Assembly (NCBI RefSeq): GCF_900182655.1
Contig: NZ_FXTC01000005.1
Location: 248,001-312,000 of the forward strand
From: Chryseobacterium rhizoplanae
GTDB lineage: Bacteria > Bacteroidota > Bacteroidia > Flavobacteriales > Weeksellaceae
Direction: 5' to 3'
DNA length: 64,000 nucleotides
Part shown: one piece after another, positions 28,346 through 37,838 of the stretch
Layout: each line of letters opens with the position of its first letter
Numbering within the stretch: the stretch's first letter is position 1
Translations under genes and position numbers: made by a program
The notes under the pieces: model-generated
The model's database searches: none
Told to the model about the DNA's origin: nothing
Seen by the model: the letters and a program-made list of their open reading frames with translations, nothing else

Positions 28346-28717
28346 ATGCAATTCAGAGATCAAATACCAATATACTTGCAAATAGCAGATATTATTTGTG
28401 AAAATATTCTTTTAAAACAATGGCTTCCTGAACAGCGAATTCCTTCTATAAGGGATTTTGCCACTCAGCTTATTGTAAACCCTAACACCATTGTACGCAC
28501 TTATGAATTTCTTGAACAAAAAAGAATAATTATGAATCAACGCGGTATTGGCTTCTCTATAACTAAAGATGGATACAAGCTGGTGCTTGAATATAAAAAG
28601 GAAGATTTTATAAAAAAAGATCTTCCTCATTTCTTCAGACAATTATATCTGCTTGATCTTGATATCCATACTCTGGAAGATGACTTTAACAAATTCTGCG
28701 AAAATTATAATAAATAG
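28346..28717 (+). CDS. GntR-family regulator, YtrA subfamily
   Basis: A 123-aa protein. The winged helix covers about 8-75 (PIYLQIADIICENILLKQWL then IPSIRDFATQLIVNPNTIVR and TYEFLEQKRIIMNQRGIGFS), the classic GntR pattern. The C-terminal part is a short helical dimerisation segment, not a large effector domain, which marks the YtrA subfamily. It starts 1 bp after the membrane protein gene, so it is translationally coupled. It probably represses its own operon through the palindrome at 26750-26771; inducer unknown. Confidence 0.88.
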   Translation: MQFRDQIPIYLQIADIICENILLKQWLPEQRIPSIRDFATQLIVNPNTIVRTYEFLEQKRIIMNQRGIGFSITKDGYKLVLEYKKEDFIKKDLPHFFRQLYLLDLDIHTLEDDFNKFCENYNK

Positions 28718-28961
28718 GTACATCGGTAAACTTATATAAATACCGTAATATCAATATCACGGACATGATGAAGTTGTAAAATGGAAGGACCGGTTACCAT
28801 TTCAGAAGAATAAATATCACCCCAGCTAATTCAATCACTTCGATATATCTGTAATTTCATCAATGAATTCTAGTTGCTAACCACTAACAATGATGAAAGT
28901 ATAAGTAAAAGCTTTTTATACCTAAGTTTTTTTGTAGTTTATAAGTTTTATAAAAGAATTT

Positions 28962-29234
28962 TTACCAAGAAGTAGTGTCAATCGAAAGATGCACAAGGTT
29001 AGATGCTCCGGGATAAATAGAAAAATAACTTCGGCTATTCTGTTCTTCATTACTTATGAAGGATAAAGTTATTCCCGTAGGCTTTCTGGGATGTGGTATA
29101 TTTTCTATAGAATATTCCTTTCCTTCTAACTCAATAATAATTTTGTACGCTTCAAAAGTGTTCCTATTTCCATGTTTATCTAAAATGGTAACATTATCAA
29201 ATGGAGTTTCGCTAATAAATTCATTATTTTTCAT
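28962..29234 (-). CDS. small conserved protein, paralogue of 58386-58658
   Basis: A 90-aa protein without signal peptide. It aligns along its whole length with the protein at 58386-58658: shared blocks include YKIIIELxGKxYxIEN, PHPRKPxG and VYPG/IYPGxxNLVHLSI. Conservation across distant loci argues that both are real. No family could be named; the many strands and the invariant PHPRKP turn suggest a small beta fold. It has no neighbour that hints at function, and the promoter element seen elsewhere was not found upstream. Confidence 0.65.
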   Translation of the reverse strand: MKNNEFISETPFDNVTILDKHGNRNTFEAYKIIIELEGKEYSIENIPHPRKPTGITLSFISNEEQNSRSYFSIYPGASNLVHLSIDTTSW

Positions 29235-29943
29235 ATATTTTATAATTTTACTATTTTGGGGTATAAAATCACGTATCGCTACTTGCTTTTATTTATATAA
29301 TACTAAATAATAAATTTAAATTTAAAAGCGGTACCAATATCAGATAACAATACAGATTTTTAACTATATCAATATAAAATTACAATGACATGCAAATTAA
29401 AGGTAAAATCCTGCAATTGCCTTTTATTATCATTGAATATTCATCATATAGTATAGCTTCCATATAAGCTATATGTTATTTTTTTTCGGATATATCAAAA
29501 TATTTATGGTAAATTAAAAACTACAACAATTGAAATTGAATACTACATATTAAATTAATACTATAGCCTAAATTTGCATATTAAAACAGAATAAAAACTG
29601 CCTCACACCTGTCATTAAGATAACTTCCTCATAATTAATCATGATCCCGGATTTACCTATAATCATATAGGTATTATTATTTTATGACCTGATTATCACA
29701 ATTATGTCACTTAGAAACTAACGAAACCATTATAATTATTCTAAAAAGAATTAAATATGTGGTATCAAAAAAATAAAAAAAATATATTATTTATATTAAT
29801 TATTTTAAAAAATACCGACAATACAACAAACAGCTCAAAAAAATTATTAAATTAGCTATTTAAACGAAAAGCTAATAACTGTGAATTGTTTCTTCTATTC
29901 GAAATAAATTCCGACTACATAACTAAGATCAAAGATATAAAGA
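29235..29943. other. long regulatory intergenic region before the sensor kinase
   Basis: About 710 bp, very AT-rich. Besides the promoter element at 29520-29576, it has an inverted repeat near 29448-29475 (ATATAGTATAGCTT / AAGCTATATG-like) but no open frame worth reporting. The predicted transcript leader is about 360 nt. Confidence 0.55.
29520..29576 (+). promoter_or_regulatory. ACTAYA-repeat promoter of the sensor kinase, short variant
   Basis: ACTACA (29520-29525), 16 bp, ACTACA (29542-29547), 21 bp, -7 box TAAATTTG (29569-29576). Repeat spacing is standard, but the whole pair sits 11 bp (one helical turn) closer to the -7 box. Confidence 0.6.
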
Positions 29944-32916
29944 ATGAAAAATAGTGTCATACTTATTTTATTTTTTACTATATGTAAACTGTGTGCTCAA
30001 TCTGAAGTAATGGGGCAAAATTATAATATTGACAATGGTCTACCTCAGAATAGTGTGAAAGATATTATAAAAGATAAGTACGGTTTTATCTGGATCTCCA
30101 CGGAAAATGGAATTACACGTTTTGACGGGCAACAATTTTTAACATTAGACCGGTCTTTTAATAAAAAAAGATACTTAAACTTTTTTGGTAATATAGAAAA
30201 GGATTCTATATTTAGTGTTGAAGCCAATGGAGATTTCACAGCTTTTATTACAAAGAGAAAGTTATCAAAAACAAAAATGGCTTCAAAATTCCTGAAACCA
30301 GTGATCTTTTATAATTACAAACGATATAACCAATTTAATAAAAATTCTGTTTCATCAAAACTCTTTACCGGCATCCGTTTTTTTATTTATCTAAATAAAG
30401 ATATTTACTTTGTTGAAAAAGATCTCATTACCTATTATAATCATTCAACCGGGGTGACCAAAAAGATAAAAATCCAGTTTACCATGGATGAAATGAGAAA
30501 TGTATTCATCCATGAAAATCATATTTTTATTGTTAAATCCAATGACCGCAAAATTATTAAAATTACCAACGGTGAACTATCTTTCATTGATAGTGATCCT
30601 TTGTATAATAATCCGCAAAACAATATATACTGGAGTCAAGGCTCAGGACAAGTATTTGTAATTAATAAGGATACAATATATTTGAGTGAATACACTGATG
30701 GTAAACTACATCTAAAAAAAATTAATCATATAGCCAATTTCAATAAGCTACTCAGATCACTCTATATCAATACAATAGTATATGATAAACAAAACCACAG
30801 TTTATTTTTTGGGAGCCTCACCAAAGGACTCTACATACTTACCATTCCACAGTTCAGCATCTCCAGAAAAAAATCGCCATTTGCTGACAATGTTTTTTAT
30901 ACTACACTTCCATTTAATAATCGCAGCGTCATAACCCCAGATGGAACGATTTATGATAGTATATCAGACCTTGGCACAGTTCAAAAAGGTGAAATTGAGA
31001 ATTATTTTTTTGCCTACGATAAATATTCGCTGGCCAACAACACCCATGATGATATTTTTTTTATAAAAGATCATAAACTTTACAAGCGTCTTAAGGCGTA
31101 CCAATATAGTAAATCTGTACTTATCCCGATTCCAGAATATATCGATGCCGTATATGGGAAAGATAAGCATCTCTATGTGATAATATTAAAAGATAACAAG
31201 TATTACCTGTCACAATATGATGAAGAACTCAAAAAAACACACCTTTTATTTTCCTTTCATTATGCAGTAAATGATCTCAAAAAATATGATGAACAACAAT
31301 TGCTTATTGGTGGAATGAATGGACTGTATATGGGTAATTATGCAAAAAAAGAAATTAGAAAAATTTCTGACTTTTCTATCAAAAAAATCATACAGACCAC
31401 TGATAATAACATTTGGATTCTTACAAAAAATCATGGGTTTTACCTTTTCAGAAATAATAAGCTGATTAAAATGCCTCTGGATAAAAAAAGTTACCTGCTC
31501 GACCCCCATACTATATTGGAAGACAAGCAGGGTAACTTTTGGATTTCGACAAACAATGGATTGTTTAAAATCCCAAAAGCAACTCTTTTACAATTCGCCG
31601 CCGATAGAAATACACCGGTGACTTATTATCAATATACTATTGCTGATGGGCTATCCATTAATGAATTAAACGGAGGAGGAAATCCGATCGGAAGTATTTT
31701 ACCCAATGGACAAATGGTACTTCCTTCTCTTGAAGGATTGGTGTTTTTCAAGCCCGATAAAATAAAGTCATTTTACCCTAAAAACTCAAATTTCTTTATA
31801 GAAAGAGCGAAACTAGATGATAAAGAAATGCCTATAGTTAAAGATACCCTTCATATACCTAATAATAGATTCACTACTCTTGAGATTTTTCTGGATTTTC
31901 CATATTTCAAAAGCCTGAATAATATTGACCTTGATGTCTTGATTGACGGTGGTGCAAATTGGAAAGATCTCGGATTACAGAGAAAATATGTATTAGAAAA
32001 CCTTGAACCGGGATATCACCAGCTTAAATTTCGTTATTTACAGCAAAACAACAATTATACCTATAAGACAATTATTGTTAAAGTTGATTTTCTTTTCTAT
32101 CAAAGTCAGTACTTTAAAATATTGATGATCTTTATCGCTTTGTTGATCACCGTTTTGATCATCAAATTAACCAATAATCAACTTAAAGTCAAAAATGAAC
32201 TATTGATAAAGGCCAATTTAGAAATAAATGCCCAAAAAGAAGAAATCAATAACAGTACTGTTATCCGCGAAAAACTTATTGAAGCAATATCTCATGATAT
32301 TTCCACTCCGATCAAACACCTTTCACATCTCTCTAAAAAACTCGATGATACCGATAATCTGGAAATCCAGAAAAAGTATCTTCACAGCATACACAAATCC
32401 TCAGAAATGCTTTATCATTTCACTCTGGAGCTAGGCAATTATGCATACCTTTTTTCTAATACCGTAGATGAGACAATTCCTTACCTCTTAAATGACGTTC
32501 TGGAGGAGAAAAAATCTTTTTTTGAAAATATCGCCCAGGACAATAATACCATTATTGAATATAATCAAAATGAACTTCTGTACTCAAAAGTCAACCGTTC
32601 TGTTATATCTGCGATCGTGCACAATATTATTGATAATGCAGTCAAAAATACAAGCCAGGGCAAAATAATACTCGATACAGTGGATAATGATAGCTTCTTT
32701 TCCATTAAAATTTCTGATAATGGAAAAGGAATGTCTGCAGAGCAGCTAGATCATTATAATAATATATATAAAATTCCTATTGAAGAGGTAAAACTTAAAG
32801 GTTCAGGTTATGGTCTTAAATTTGTTCTGCTGCTCTTAGATAAGATCAATTCTCAGATTAATTTTAAGAATAACATTCCTAAAGGAACCATCGTTGAAAT
32901 AAAAATCCCTAAATAA
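29944..32916 (+). CDS. propeller-type membrane sensor histidine kinase
   Basis: A 990-aa protein: signal sequence, two-component-regulator propeller repeats (first at ~25-55, NGLPQNSVKDIIKDKYGF; a late one at ~525-550, ILEDKQGNFWISTNNGLF), a Y_Y_Y-type strand domain (~640-715), one membrane helix (~720-742), a short coiled coil, then the kinase core. The phosphoacceptor is His784 (EAISHDISTP). N-box NIIDNA ends near 898, followed by DNGKGM and GSGYGL. Unlike SusR-type hybrid sensors it has no receiver and no AraC DNA-binding domain, so it needs a separate response regulator, which is not in the window. The ligand is presumably periplasmic. A decayed partial copy follows at 33133-33415. Confidence 0.9.
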   Translation: MKNSVILILFFTICKLCAQSEVMGQNYNIDNGLPQNSVKDIIKDKYGFIWISTENGITRFDGQQFLTLDRSFNKKRYLNFFGNIEKDSIFSVEANGDFTAFITKRKLSKTKMASKFLKPVIFYNYKRYNQFNKNSVSSKLFTGIRFFIYLNKDIYFVEKDLITYYNHSTGVTKKIKIQFTMDEMRNVFIHENHIFIVKSNDRKIIKITNGELSFIDSDPLYNNPQNNIYWSQGSGQVFVINKDTIYLSEYTDGKLHLKKINHIANFNKLLRSLYINTIVYDKQNHSLFFGSLTKGLYILTIPQFSISRKKSPFADNVFYTTLPFNNRSVITPDGTIYDSISDLGTVQKGEIENYFFAYDKYSLANNTHDDIFFIKDHKLYKRLKAYQYSKSVLIPIPEYIDAVYGKDKHLYVIILKDNKYYLSQYDEELKKTHLLFSFHYAVNDLKKYDEQQLLIGGMNGLYMGNYAKKEIRKISDFSIKKIIQTTDNNIWILTKNHGFYLFRNNKLIKMPLDKKSYLLDPHTILEDKQGNFWISTNNGLFKIPKATLLQFAADRNTPVTYYQYTIADGLSINELNGGGNPIGSILPNGQMVLPSLEGLVFFKPDKIKSFYPKNSNFFIERAKLDDKEMPIVKDTLHIPNNRFTTLEIFLDFPYFKSLNNIDLDVLIDGGANWKDLGLQRKYVLENLEPGYHQLKFRYLQQNNNYTYKTIIVKVDFLFYQSQYFKILMIFIALLITVLIIKLTNNQLKVKNELLIKANLEINAQKEEINNSTVIREKLIEAISHDISTPIKHLSHLSKKLDDTDNLEIQKKYLHSIHKSSEMLYHFTLELGNYAYLFSNTVDETIPYLLNDVLEEKKSFFENIAQDNNTIIEYNQNELLYSKVNRSVISAIVHNIIDNAVKNTSQGKIILDTVDNDSFFSIKISDNGKGMSAEQLDHYNNIYKIPIEEVKLKGSGYGLKFVLLLLDKINSQINFKNNIPKGTIVEIKIPK

Positions 32917-33132
32917 TAGGTACCATGATGGAAAAAGAAATATATTAATAGCCAATGAGCATCGAGGAGTAAGAATAGAAACTGTAATTATACTGCAAGA
33001 TCAACATACAATATAAAGGATTAGTAATGCAGAGAATTCCTAAAGTTATTGAGAAAGGTTTCATAATGATTATTTGCGAGGGTAAACTTTGATTATATTT
33101 AAAAATACATCCCCATTATAGTTATTTAACAA

Positions 33133-33415
33133 CAACAATCTGAATCTCGATGTCTAGTTGGCAATAGTGCAGATTGGAAAAAGTTGGATTAAAGAGAAAA
33201 TTTGTAATGGAAATCTAATTGGTAAATAATAAGATCAAAGCCAAAATGATTATTGATAAAGACCAATTCAGAAATAAATGTTTTATTTTTTTCACTCCGG
33301 AGTTAGACAACTATGCATAGCTTTTGCCGATTCTATAGATGAGCCTGATCTTACCTGTTAAATAATTTTTTAGAGAAAAATTCCTTTTTTTGAAAATATC
33401 GCCCAGGACACAAGA
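33133..33415 (+). pseudogene. decayed, internally deleted copy of the propeller kinase
   Basis: Three blocks match the upstream kinase in order: 33133-33211 with 31918-31996, about 33222-33285 with 32178-32240, and about 33293-33415 with 32418-32550 (shared TTTTGAAAATATCGCCCAGG). The intervening parts, including the histidine box, are missing and stops occur. This is a dead tandem duplicate. Confidence 0.8.
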
Positions 33416-33787
33416 GAAAAGCTGACCTAAAGGCCAGCTAATTCATTACCACATAAAAGAAGAAATATTATAAAACTATTTATTTTTTTATACATTATTT
33501 ACATTTCACATGTGCATGGACAAAGCTTAAAAAGCTCATATGTTCAATCTTTAAAGGATTTTGCATTACCATTCTCCACAGGAAATTAAATACAATACCA
33601 ATATGATCAGAATGATATCAAATATGAAACTAATTAGAGTGAGGCATTAACTTAATTTATTTTTAAGTCAAATTCGATTTATAAATTTTTATAATTCTAT
33701 ATTTTAATGTGCGACAAAAAAAAACATTTTACCACACAGAGTTATGGAATTTTAAAATAAAGTGATAAGTGATTATAAAATAACAAC
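33416..33787. other. intergenic with orphan signal-peptide-like fragment
   Basis: A small inverted repeat (AGCTG..CC / GG..CAGCT) lies at about 33427-33443. About 33458-33587 reads NIIKLFIFLYIIYISHVHGQ then SLKSSYVQSLKDFALPFS before a stop. It has no start codon and looks like the N-terminus of a lost secreted protein. The remainder is AT-rich. Confidence 0.4.
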
Positions 33788-35059
33788 TTATTCACTGATA
33801 CAACGCACTATAAAACCATCTGCACGCGTGTATGCAGTTAAATTTATCGCACTGACACCGAAATTAATAGCAAATGCATTTGTACTACTTTCAGTATTGC
33901 TCCAATAATATCCAAAACGAGCTCTATTCTGTAATGATCCAGTAGTCTCATTACGATACCCACCAGTAGGCAAAGTTAATGTTGTCCCATTATTACTGAA
34001 TACTATAGCTGCACTGAAATTAGTAGAGCCATTTGTTGCTGCTGTAACCCATGTTCCTATAGTTGTATTTGTACTTGCACTGTTAAATTGTAACCATTCA
34101 TTTCTGGTAGGCACTCTGAACCCGGTAGGACAAGGATCATTTGCCGTTTTAACTGGTGTTGCTTCCGTACCACTGTTCCATGATTTGTTGGCTGCTGTTG
34201 AAGTACTCCATCCTGAAATGGAAGCACTAGAAGTATAAGCAGTGGCTACAGGGTTCTTTTTACCCCATTGATAATAATTTCCCATTATTGACTGACTAGG
34301 GACATTAGGGTCTTGTGAAGGGTCAGCCCCAAGGTTACGCGTTAACATCTGTCTTGTCTGTCCGTTAATGAGTACATTAACCTGATCAGCAAAAGAACTA
34401 CTGGCTACTACAGTACGACTAAAACCACAAGATTCACCACCTATAGTAAGATCAAACACTGCTGTGCCTGCCGTTAGAGGTGTACCAATAATGGTAAAAT
34501 TCAACGTTCCACTGCCATTATTAAGTGTCCCTGAAGGAAGTATGGCTGTAAGCCCTGTTACTCCTGTTGAAGGAATACTGATTGCATCATAGGTACCTCC
34601 ATTACCACCATTATAGGGAATACTTGTATTTACTCCGGAAGCAGGTTCTCCTTCTTCCAGAAAACCAGAATCGCTGGAAGATGAGCACATAAGTTGTGTG
34701 ATATGGGCTGTAGCCGTAACCGCTAATGCCATCTTTAACCATCGATTACTACCCGCATCAAAGTAATAAAACCCGGGAGAATCCATACCCTCTACCTGTC
34801 CCGTACGATTATCAGGATCAGGTTCTTCAGTAACATATACAAGCACAGCATTCTGGTCTTCACCATACACACCAGCAACTTCAGCTGCTTTTAAAGCATT
34901 ACCGGTTACGCGGGGAAGGATAAAACCTTCAGCAGTACTGCCATCAGTGGTTTTACTAACCACATCTAAAGTGGATTTTGGGTCGCTATTATTGATTCCC
35001 AGTTGTCCATAAGACAATATACCTAAGAAAACTGTTGGTAATAAATATATTTTTTTCAT
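33788..35059 (-). CDS. FISUMP-domain secreted protein 1
   Basis: A 423-aa exported protein (signal peptide 1-18, MKKIYLLPTVFLGILSYG). The N-terminal segment has LGINNSDPKSTLDVVSK, a pattern of T9SS-associated surface proteins, followed by LPRVTGNAL and FYYFDAGSNRWLKM. The C-terminal half is a 'Fibrobacter succinogenes major paralogous' domain, with GQTRQMLTRNLGAD, YQWGKKNPVATAY, DPCPTGFRVPTRNEW, YYWSNTESS and a final RCISE. The closest sequence in the window is protein 3 (46151-47368), nearly identical over the last 60 residues. No T9SS sorting domain is visible. Role unknown; a cell-surface binding function is plausible. It lies 128 bp after protein 2 on the same strand and may share its transcript. 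Confidence 0.88.
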   Translation of the reverse strand: MKKIYLLPTVFLGILSYGQLGINNSDPKSTLDVVSKTTDGSTAEGFILPRVTGNALKAAEVAGVYGEDQNAVLVYVTEEPDPDNRTGQVEGMDSPGFYYFDAGSNRWLKMALAVTATAHITQLMCSSSSDSGFLEEGEPASGVNTSIPYNGGNGGTYDAISIPSTGVTGLTAILPSGTLNNGSGTLNFTIIGTPLTAGTAVFDLTIGGESCGFSRTVVASSSFADQVNVLINGQTRQMLTRNLGADPSQDPNVPSQSIMGNYYQWGKKNPVATAYTSSASISGWSTSTAANKSWNSGTEATPVKTANDPCPTGFRVPTRNEWLQFNSASTNTTIGTWVTAATNGSTNFSAAIVFSNNGTTLTLPTGGYRNETTGSLQNRARFGYYWSNTESSTNAFAINFGVSAINLTAYTRADGFIVRCISE

Positions 35060-35187
35060 TGCAAATATTGTTTAAATTAAAAGCTTTTAATCGCTCTGAT
35101 TGTATACCTATTTATATTTGATTATTGTCAGCATAATAAATTAATTACACTTAAAATCAAAGTTCAAAAAGAATATACGAATAAAAA

Positions 35188-36468
35188 TTACTGCGAAATA
35201 CAACGTAATGCAAATCCATTACTGCGAGTAGTATTAATATTAGACGGGTTTACTGCGCTAGATATCAACGTCATACTAAAGCCCTGCCCGCTGCCATTTT
35301 CAGTACTACTCCAGTACCCTGCCGCAAAAGATCGGTTAATTAATCCACCAGCATAATAGTTACGTTGACCAACAATAGGGAAAGTTAAGGTATTTCCATT
35401 ATTAACAAACACTTTAGCAGCGGTAAAATTGGTAGCACCATCTGTTGTACCAGTAGCCCATGTACCTATATTACTATTGGTACTTGCATTATTAAATCCG
35501 ACCCATTCATTTCGTGTTGGTATACGAAAGCCAGAAGGACAAGGATCTTTAGCGGTCTTTATAGGAACTGCTTCTGTACCACTATTCCATGATCTGTTAG
35601 GTGCATGGGATGTATACCAACCCGGAATTGAACCTGCAGCAGTATAAGCGGTTGCTACAGGATTAAGTTTACCCCATTGATAAAAATTACCAAAGATTGC
35701 CTGAACAGGAGTATTAGGATCTTTTGTTGGATCGGCTCCAAGATTACGGGTCATCATTTGCCGTGTTTGTCCATTAACAATCACATCAACCACATCTGTG
35801 AATGACCCTCCTGCCTGCACATTACGGCTAAAGCCACAGGTCTCCCCCCCTATATCGAGAGTGAAAACAGCTGTACCAACTCCCGACGGTGTACCAATAA
35901 TAGTGAAATTTAATGAACCACTACCATGATTAAGTGTTCCTGAAGGAAGTACAGCAGTAAGTCCTGTTACTCCGATGGAGGGAATACTTATTGCAGAATA
36001 AACACCTCCGTTACCTCCGTTGTACGGAATTACAGTATTTACTCCCGCAGCGGCTACTCCTGACTGCAGTATTCCGATATCGCTGGAGGATGAACACACT
36101 AACTGAGTTATAGCAGCCGTATTGATGCCACTGGCCAGCATTTTTACCCAACGGTTGCTGCCAGCATTAAAATAATAGAAGCCTGGAGAATCCATCCCCT
36201 CCGTTTGCCCTATACGATTATCAGGATCAGGCTCCTGAGTGACATACACCAATGTAACATCCTGATCTGCTCCATATACTCCTGCTGCTTCTGCATCATG
36301 CAAAGCATTACCAGTTACTCGTGGAAGGAGAAATCCTTCAGAACGGCTTCCATCTATTGTTTTACTCTGTACATCCAGGGTTGATTTAGGTACAACATTA
36401 TTAACACCAACCTGACCGAAAGATAAGGTACCAAAACAAATTATTGGTAATAAATACAATTTTCTCAT
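35188..36468 (-). CDS. FISUMP-domain secreted protein 2
   Basis: A 426-aa exported protein (signal peptide MRKLYLLPIICFGTLSFG) with the same layout as protein 1: VNNVVPKSTLDVQSK, LPRVTGNALHDAEAAGVYG, then the FISUMP domain (RQMMTRNLGADP, DPCPSGFRIPTRNEW, GYWSSTENG, final RCISQ). Its C-terminal 80 residues diverge more from proteins 1 and 3 than those do from each other. It is the promoter-proximal gene of the pair, with a strong promoter element at 36532-36598. Function unknown. Confidence 0.88.
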   Translation of the reverse strand: MRKLYLLPIICFGTLSFGQVGVNNVVPKSTLDVQSKTIDGSRSEGFLLPRVTGNALHDAEAAGVYGADQDVTLVYVTQEPDPDNRIGQTEGMDSPGFYYFNAGSNRWVKMLASGINTAAITQLVCSSSSDIGILQSGVAAAGVNTVIPYNGGNGGVYSAISIPSIGVTGLTAVLPSGTLNHGSGSLNFTIIGTPSGVGTAVFTLDIGGETCGFSRNVQAGGSFTDVVDVIVNGQTRQMMTRNLGADPTKDPNTPVQAIFGNFYQWGKLNPVATAYTAAGSIPGWYTSHAPNRSWNSGTEAVPIKTAKDPCPSGFRIPTRNEWVGFNNASTNSNIGTWATGTTDGATNFTAAKVFVNNGNTLTFPIVGQRNYYAGGLINRSFAAGYWSSTENGSGQGFSMTLISSAVNPSNINTTRSNGFALRCISQ

Positions 36469-36531
36469 CGTTATATAATTTTAATTTATTTGTTATCAAT
36501 TTTTAAGAATCATGTGAGATCCTTTGCACAA

Positions 36532-36598
36532 CAAATATAAAAAGTTGTTTTCAAGTAACTTATTATCAGTCAGTCGTATTATCACTAACACATGTAGT
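36532..36598 (-). promoter_or_regulatory. recurrent ACTAYA-repeat promoter of FISUMP 2
   Basis: Minus strand: ACTACA (36598-36593, within the palindrome TAGTT-AAAA-AACTA), 15 bp, ACGACT (36577-36572), exactly 32 bp, -7 box TATATTTG (36539-36532). Confidence 0.65.
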
Positions 36599-36783
36599 TT
36601 TTTAACTAACAAAAGCTTAAATAAAACTAACTTTCTTATAAAAATGGTAATAATTATAAAAAATTTTATAAAATCCCAAGCATCTAAAAAAAAAGCGAAG
36701 AAACAAAATTGTTTCTTCCGATATATAGCATCTAGATTATTGCTAACTTTTGCCAAAAAATTTTAAATTCTGTCGAAGTAGTA

Positions 36784-37101
36784 TTATTTCTTTTTCATAT
36801 AGGCTTGTTTATTTTCCGTGGTAACTCCAGCAGGAAAAACTACTACCATGTCATTATCCAGTTTTTTAATAATGAGCGTATCGATACCTTTTGAAATCAG
36901 TTTTACATCTTGAGTACGATAAGTTAAGAAAAGAGTATTATGAGAGTTGTGCCATTTTTCATACAAAAATGTATGCACATTAAGAGAAGTAGCAGTAACA
37001 TCTTCGGAGAGCTAAAATCCTTGTTTTCCGTTTTCCATACCTTCAACAGGCTGGAGCCATTTACCTATAAGAATAATTATTAAAATAATTTTCTTTTCCA
37101 T
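36784..37101 (-). pseudogene. small secreted protein with an in-frame amber codon
   Basis: One continuous frame of 105 codons from ATG 37101: MEKKIILIIILIGKWLQPVE, then GMENGKQGF, TAG (37014-37012), LSEDVTATSLNVHTFLYEKW and so on to ENKQAYMKKK. Apart from the TAG the frame is clean, so the nonsense change is recent. The product would be a ~105-aa exported or anchored protein of unknown family. A damaged version of the promoter element (-7 CAAATTTA at 37235-37242, a box at ~37274, spacer deletion beyond it) precedes it. Confidence 0.6.
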
Positions 37102-37664
37102 AATGCATTAAATTTTAGGTTTTCGAAATAATATAATTGATTGTTTTATTATCTGTTAATTGATTCACTTTAATTTATCAGACTCTTTATTAACCCTAAT
37201 ACTACAGAAAAACAATTAACTGCTATATCATGTACAAATTTAGAAGTATATTATTCCAAAATCACCTAATTATTATAGCTTCGTAAAATAACACTACGCT
37301 TTCGCAAATTCCACAAAATCCATATATAAATTTAACAATATGAAAAAAAAGAAAAAAAAAAAAAAATGAGCATACAATTGGGAAATGAAGTTTATTCCAT
37401 TGTTTGAAAAAATATTCAGAGAATATGAATTTATGAGGATAAATTGAATGTTCAATAGAAATGATATCAATAATTCATCTTTGGAATTTTTAACAATAAA
37501 TTATTTATCATACACAGCTCTATATAACTGTTCATATTCTAGATAAACTTATAACCTCTATTCACAATTACAAAATTTCGCACTGACAACCCATGATTAA
37601 TCACGCAGTAAAAAACAAATATAATTATTAAAACTACAAATAAAAACAATATTATAGTTAAAAT
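37102..37664. other. intergenic region with a degraded promoter element
   Basis: Very AT-rich, with an A-run of 12 near 37358. Around 37235-37300 it resembles the recurrent promoter (minus orientation), but the two boxes are too close because ~13 bp of spacer seem deleted. No gene. Confidence 0.5.
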
Positions 37665-37732
37665 ACTACAATTAAATAACGAAAATACTATACAGTTCAA
37701 AACCTATTCAATAACTATACTTTTTACATTTG
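37665..37732 (+). promoter_or_regulatory. recurrent ACTAYA-repeat promoter of the T9SS protein
   Basis: ACTACA (37665-37670), 16 bp, ACTATA (37687-37692), exactly 32 bp, -7 box TACATTTG (37725-37732). Confidence 0.7.
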
Positions 37733-37838
37733 TATAAGAATTTACAAAACGTATTTTTTATAGCGGCTTGTAACTATGAGATATAAGTATGTGAATTTTG
37801 ATTTTTAAAAATTTGTTTAACACAAAATAACTATACTA

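Noticed and set aside
36496..36766. Overlapping 80- and 86-aa frames on both strands upstream of FISUMP 2
   Set aside because: They span the promoter element and are composed of AT-rich low-complexity codons.
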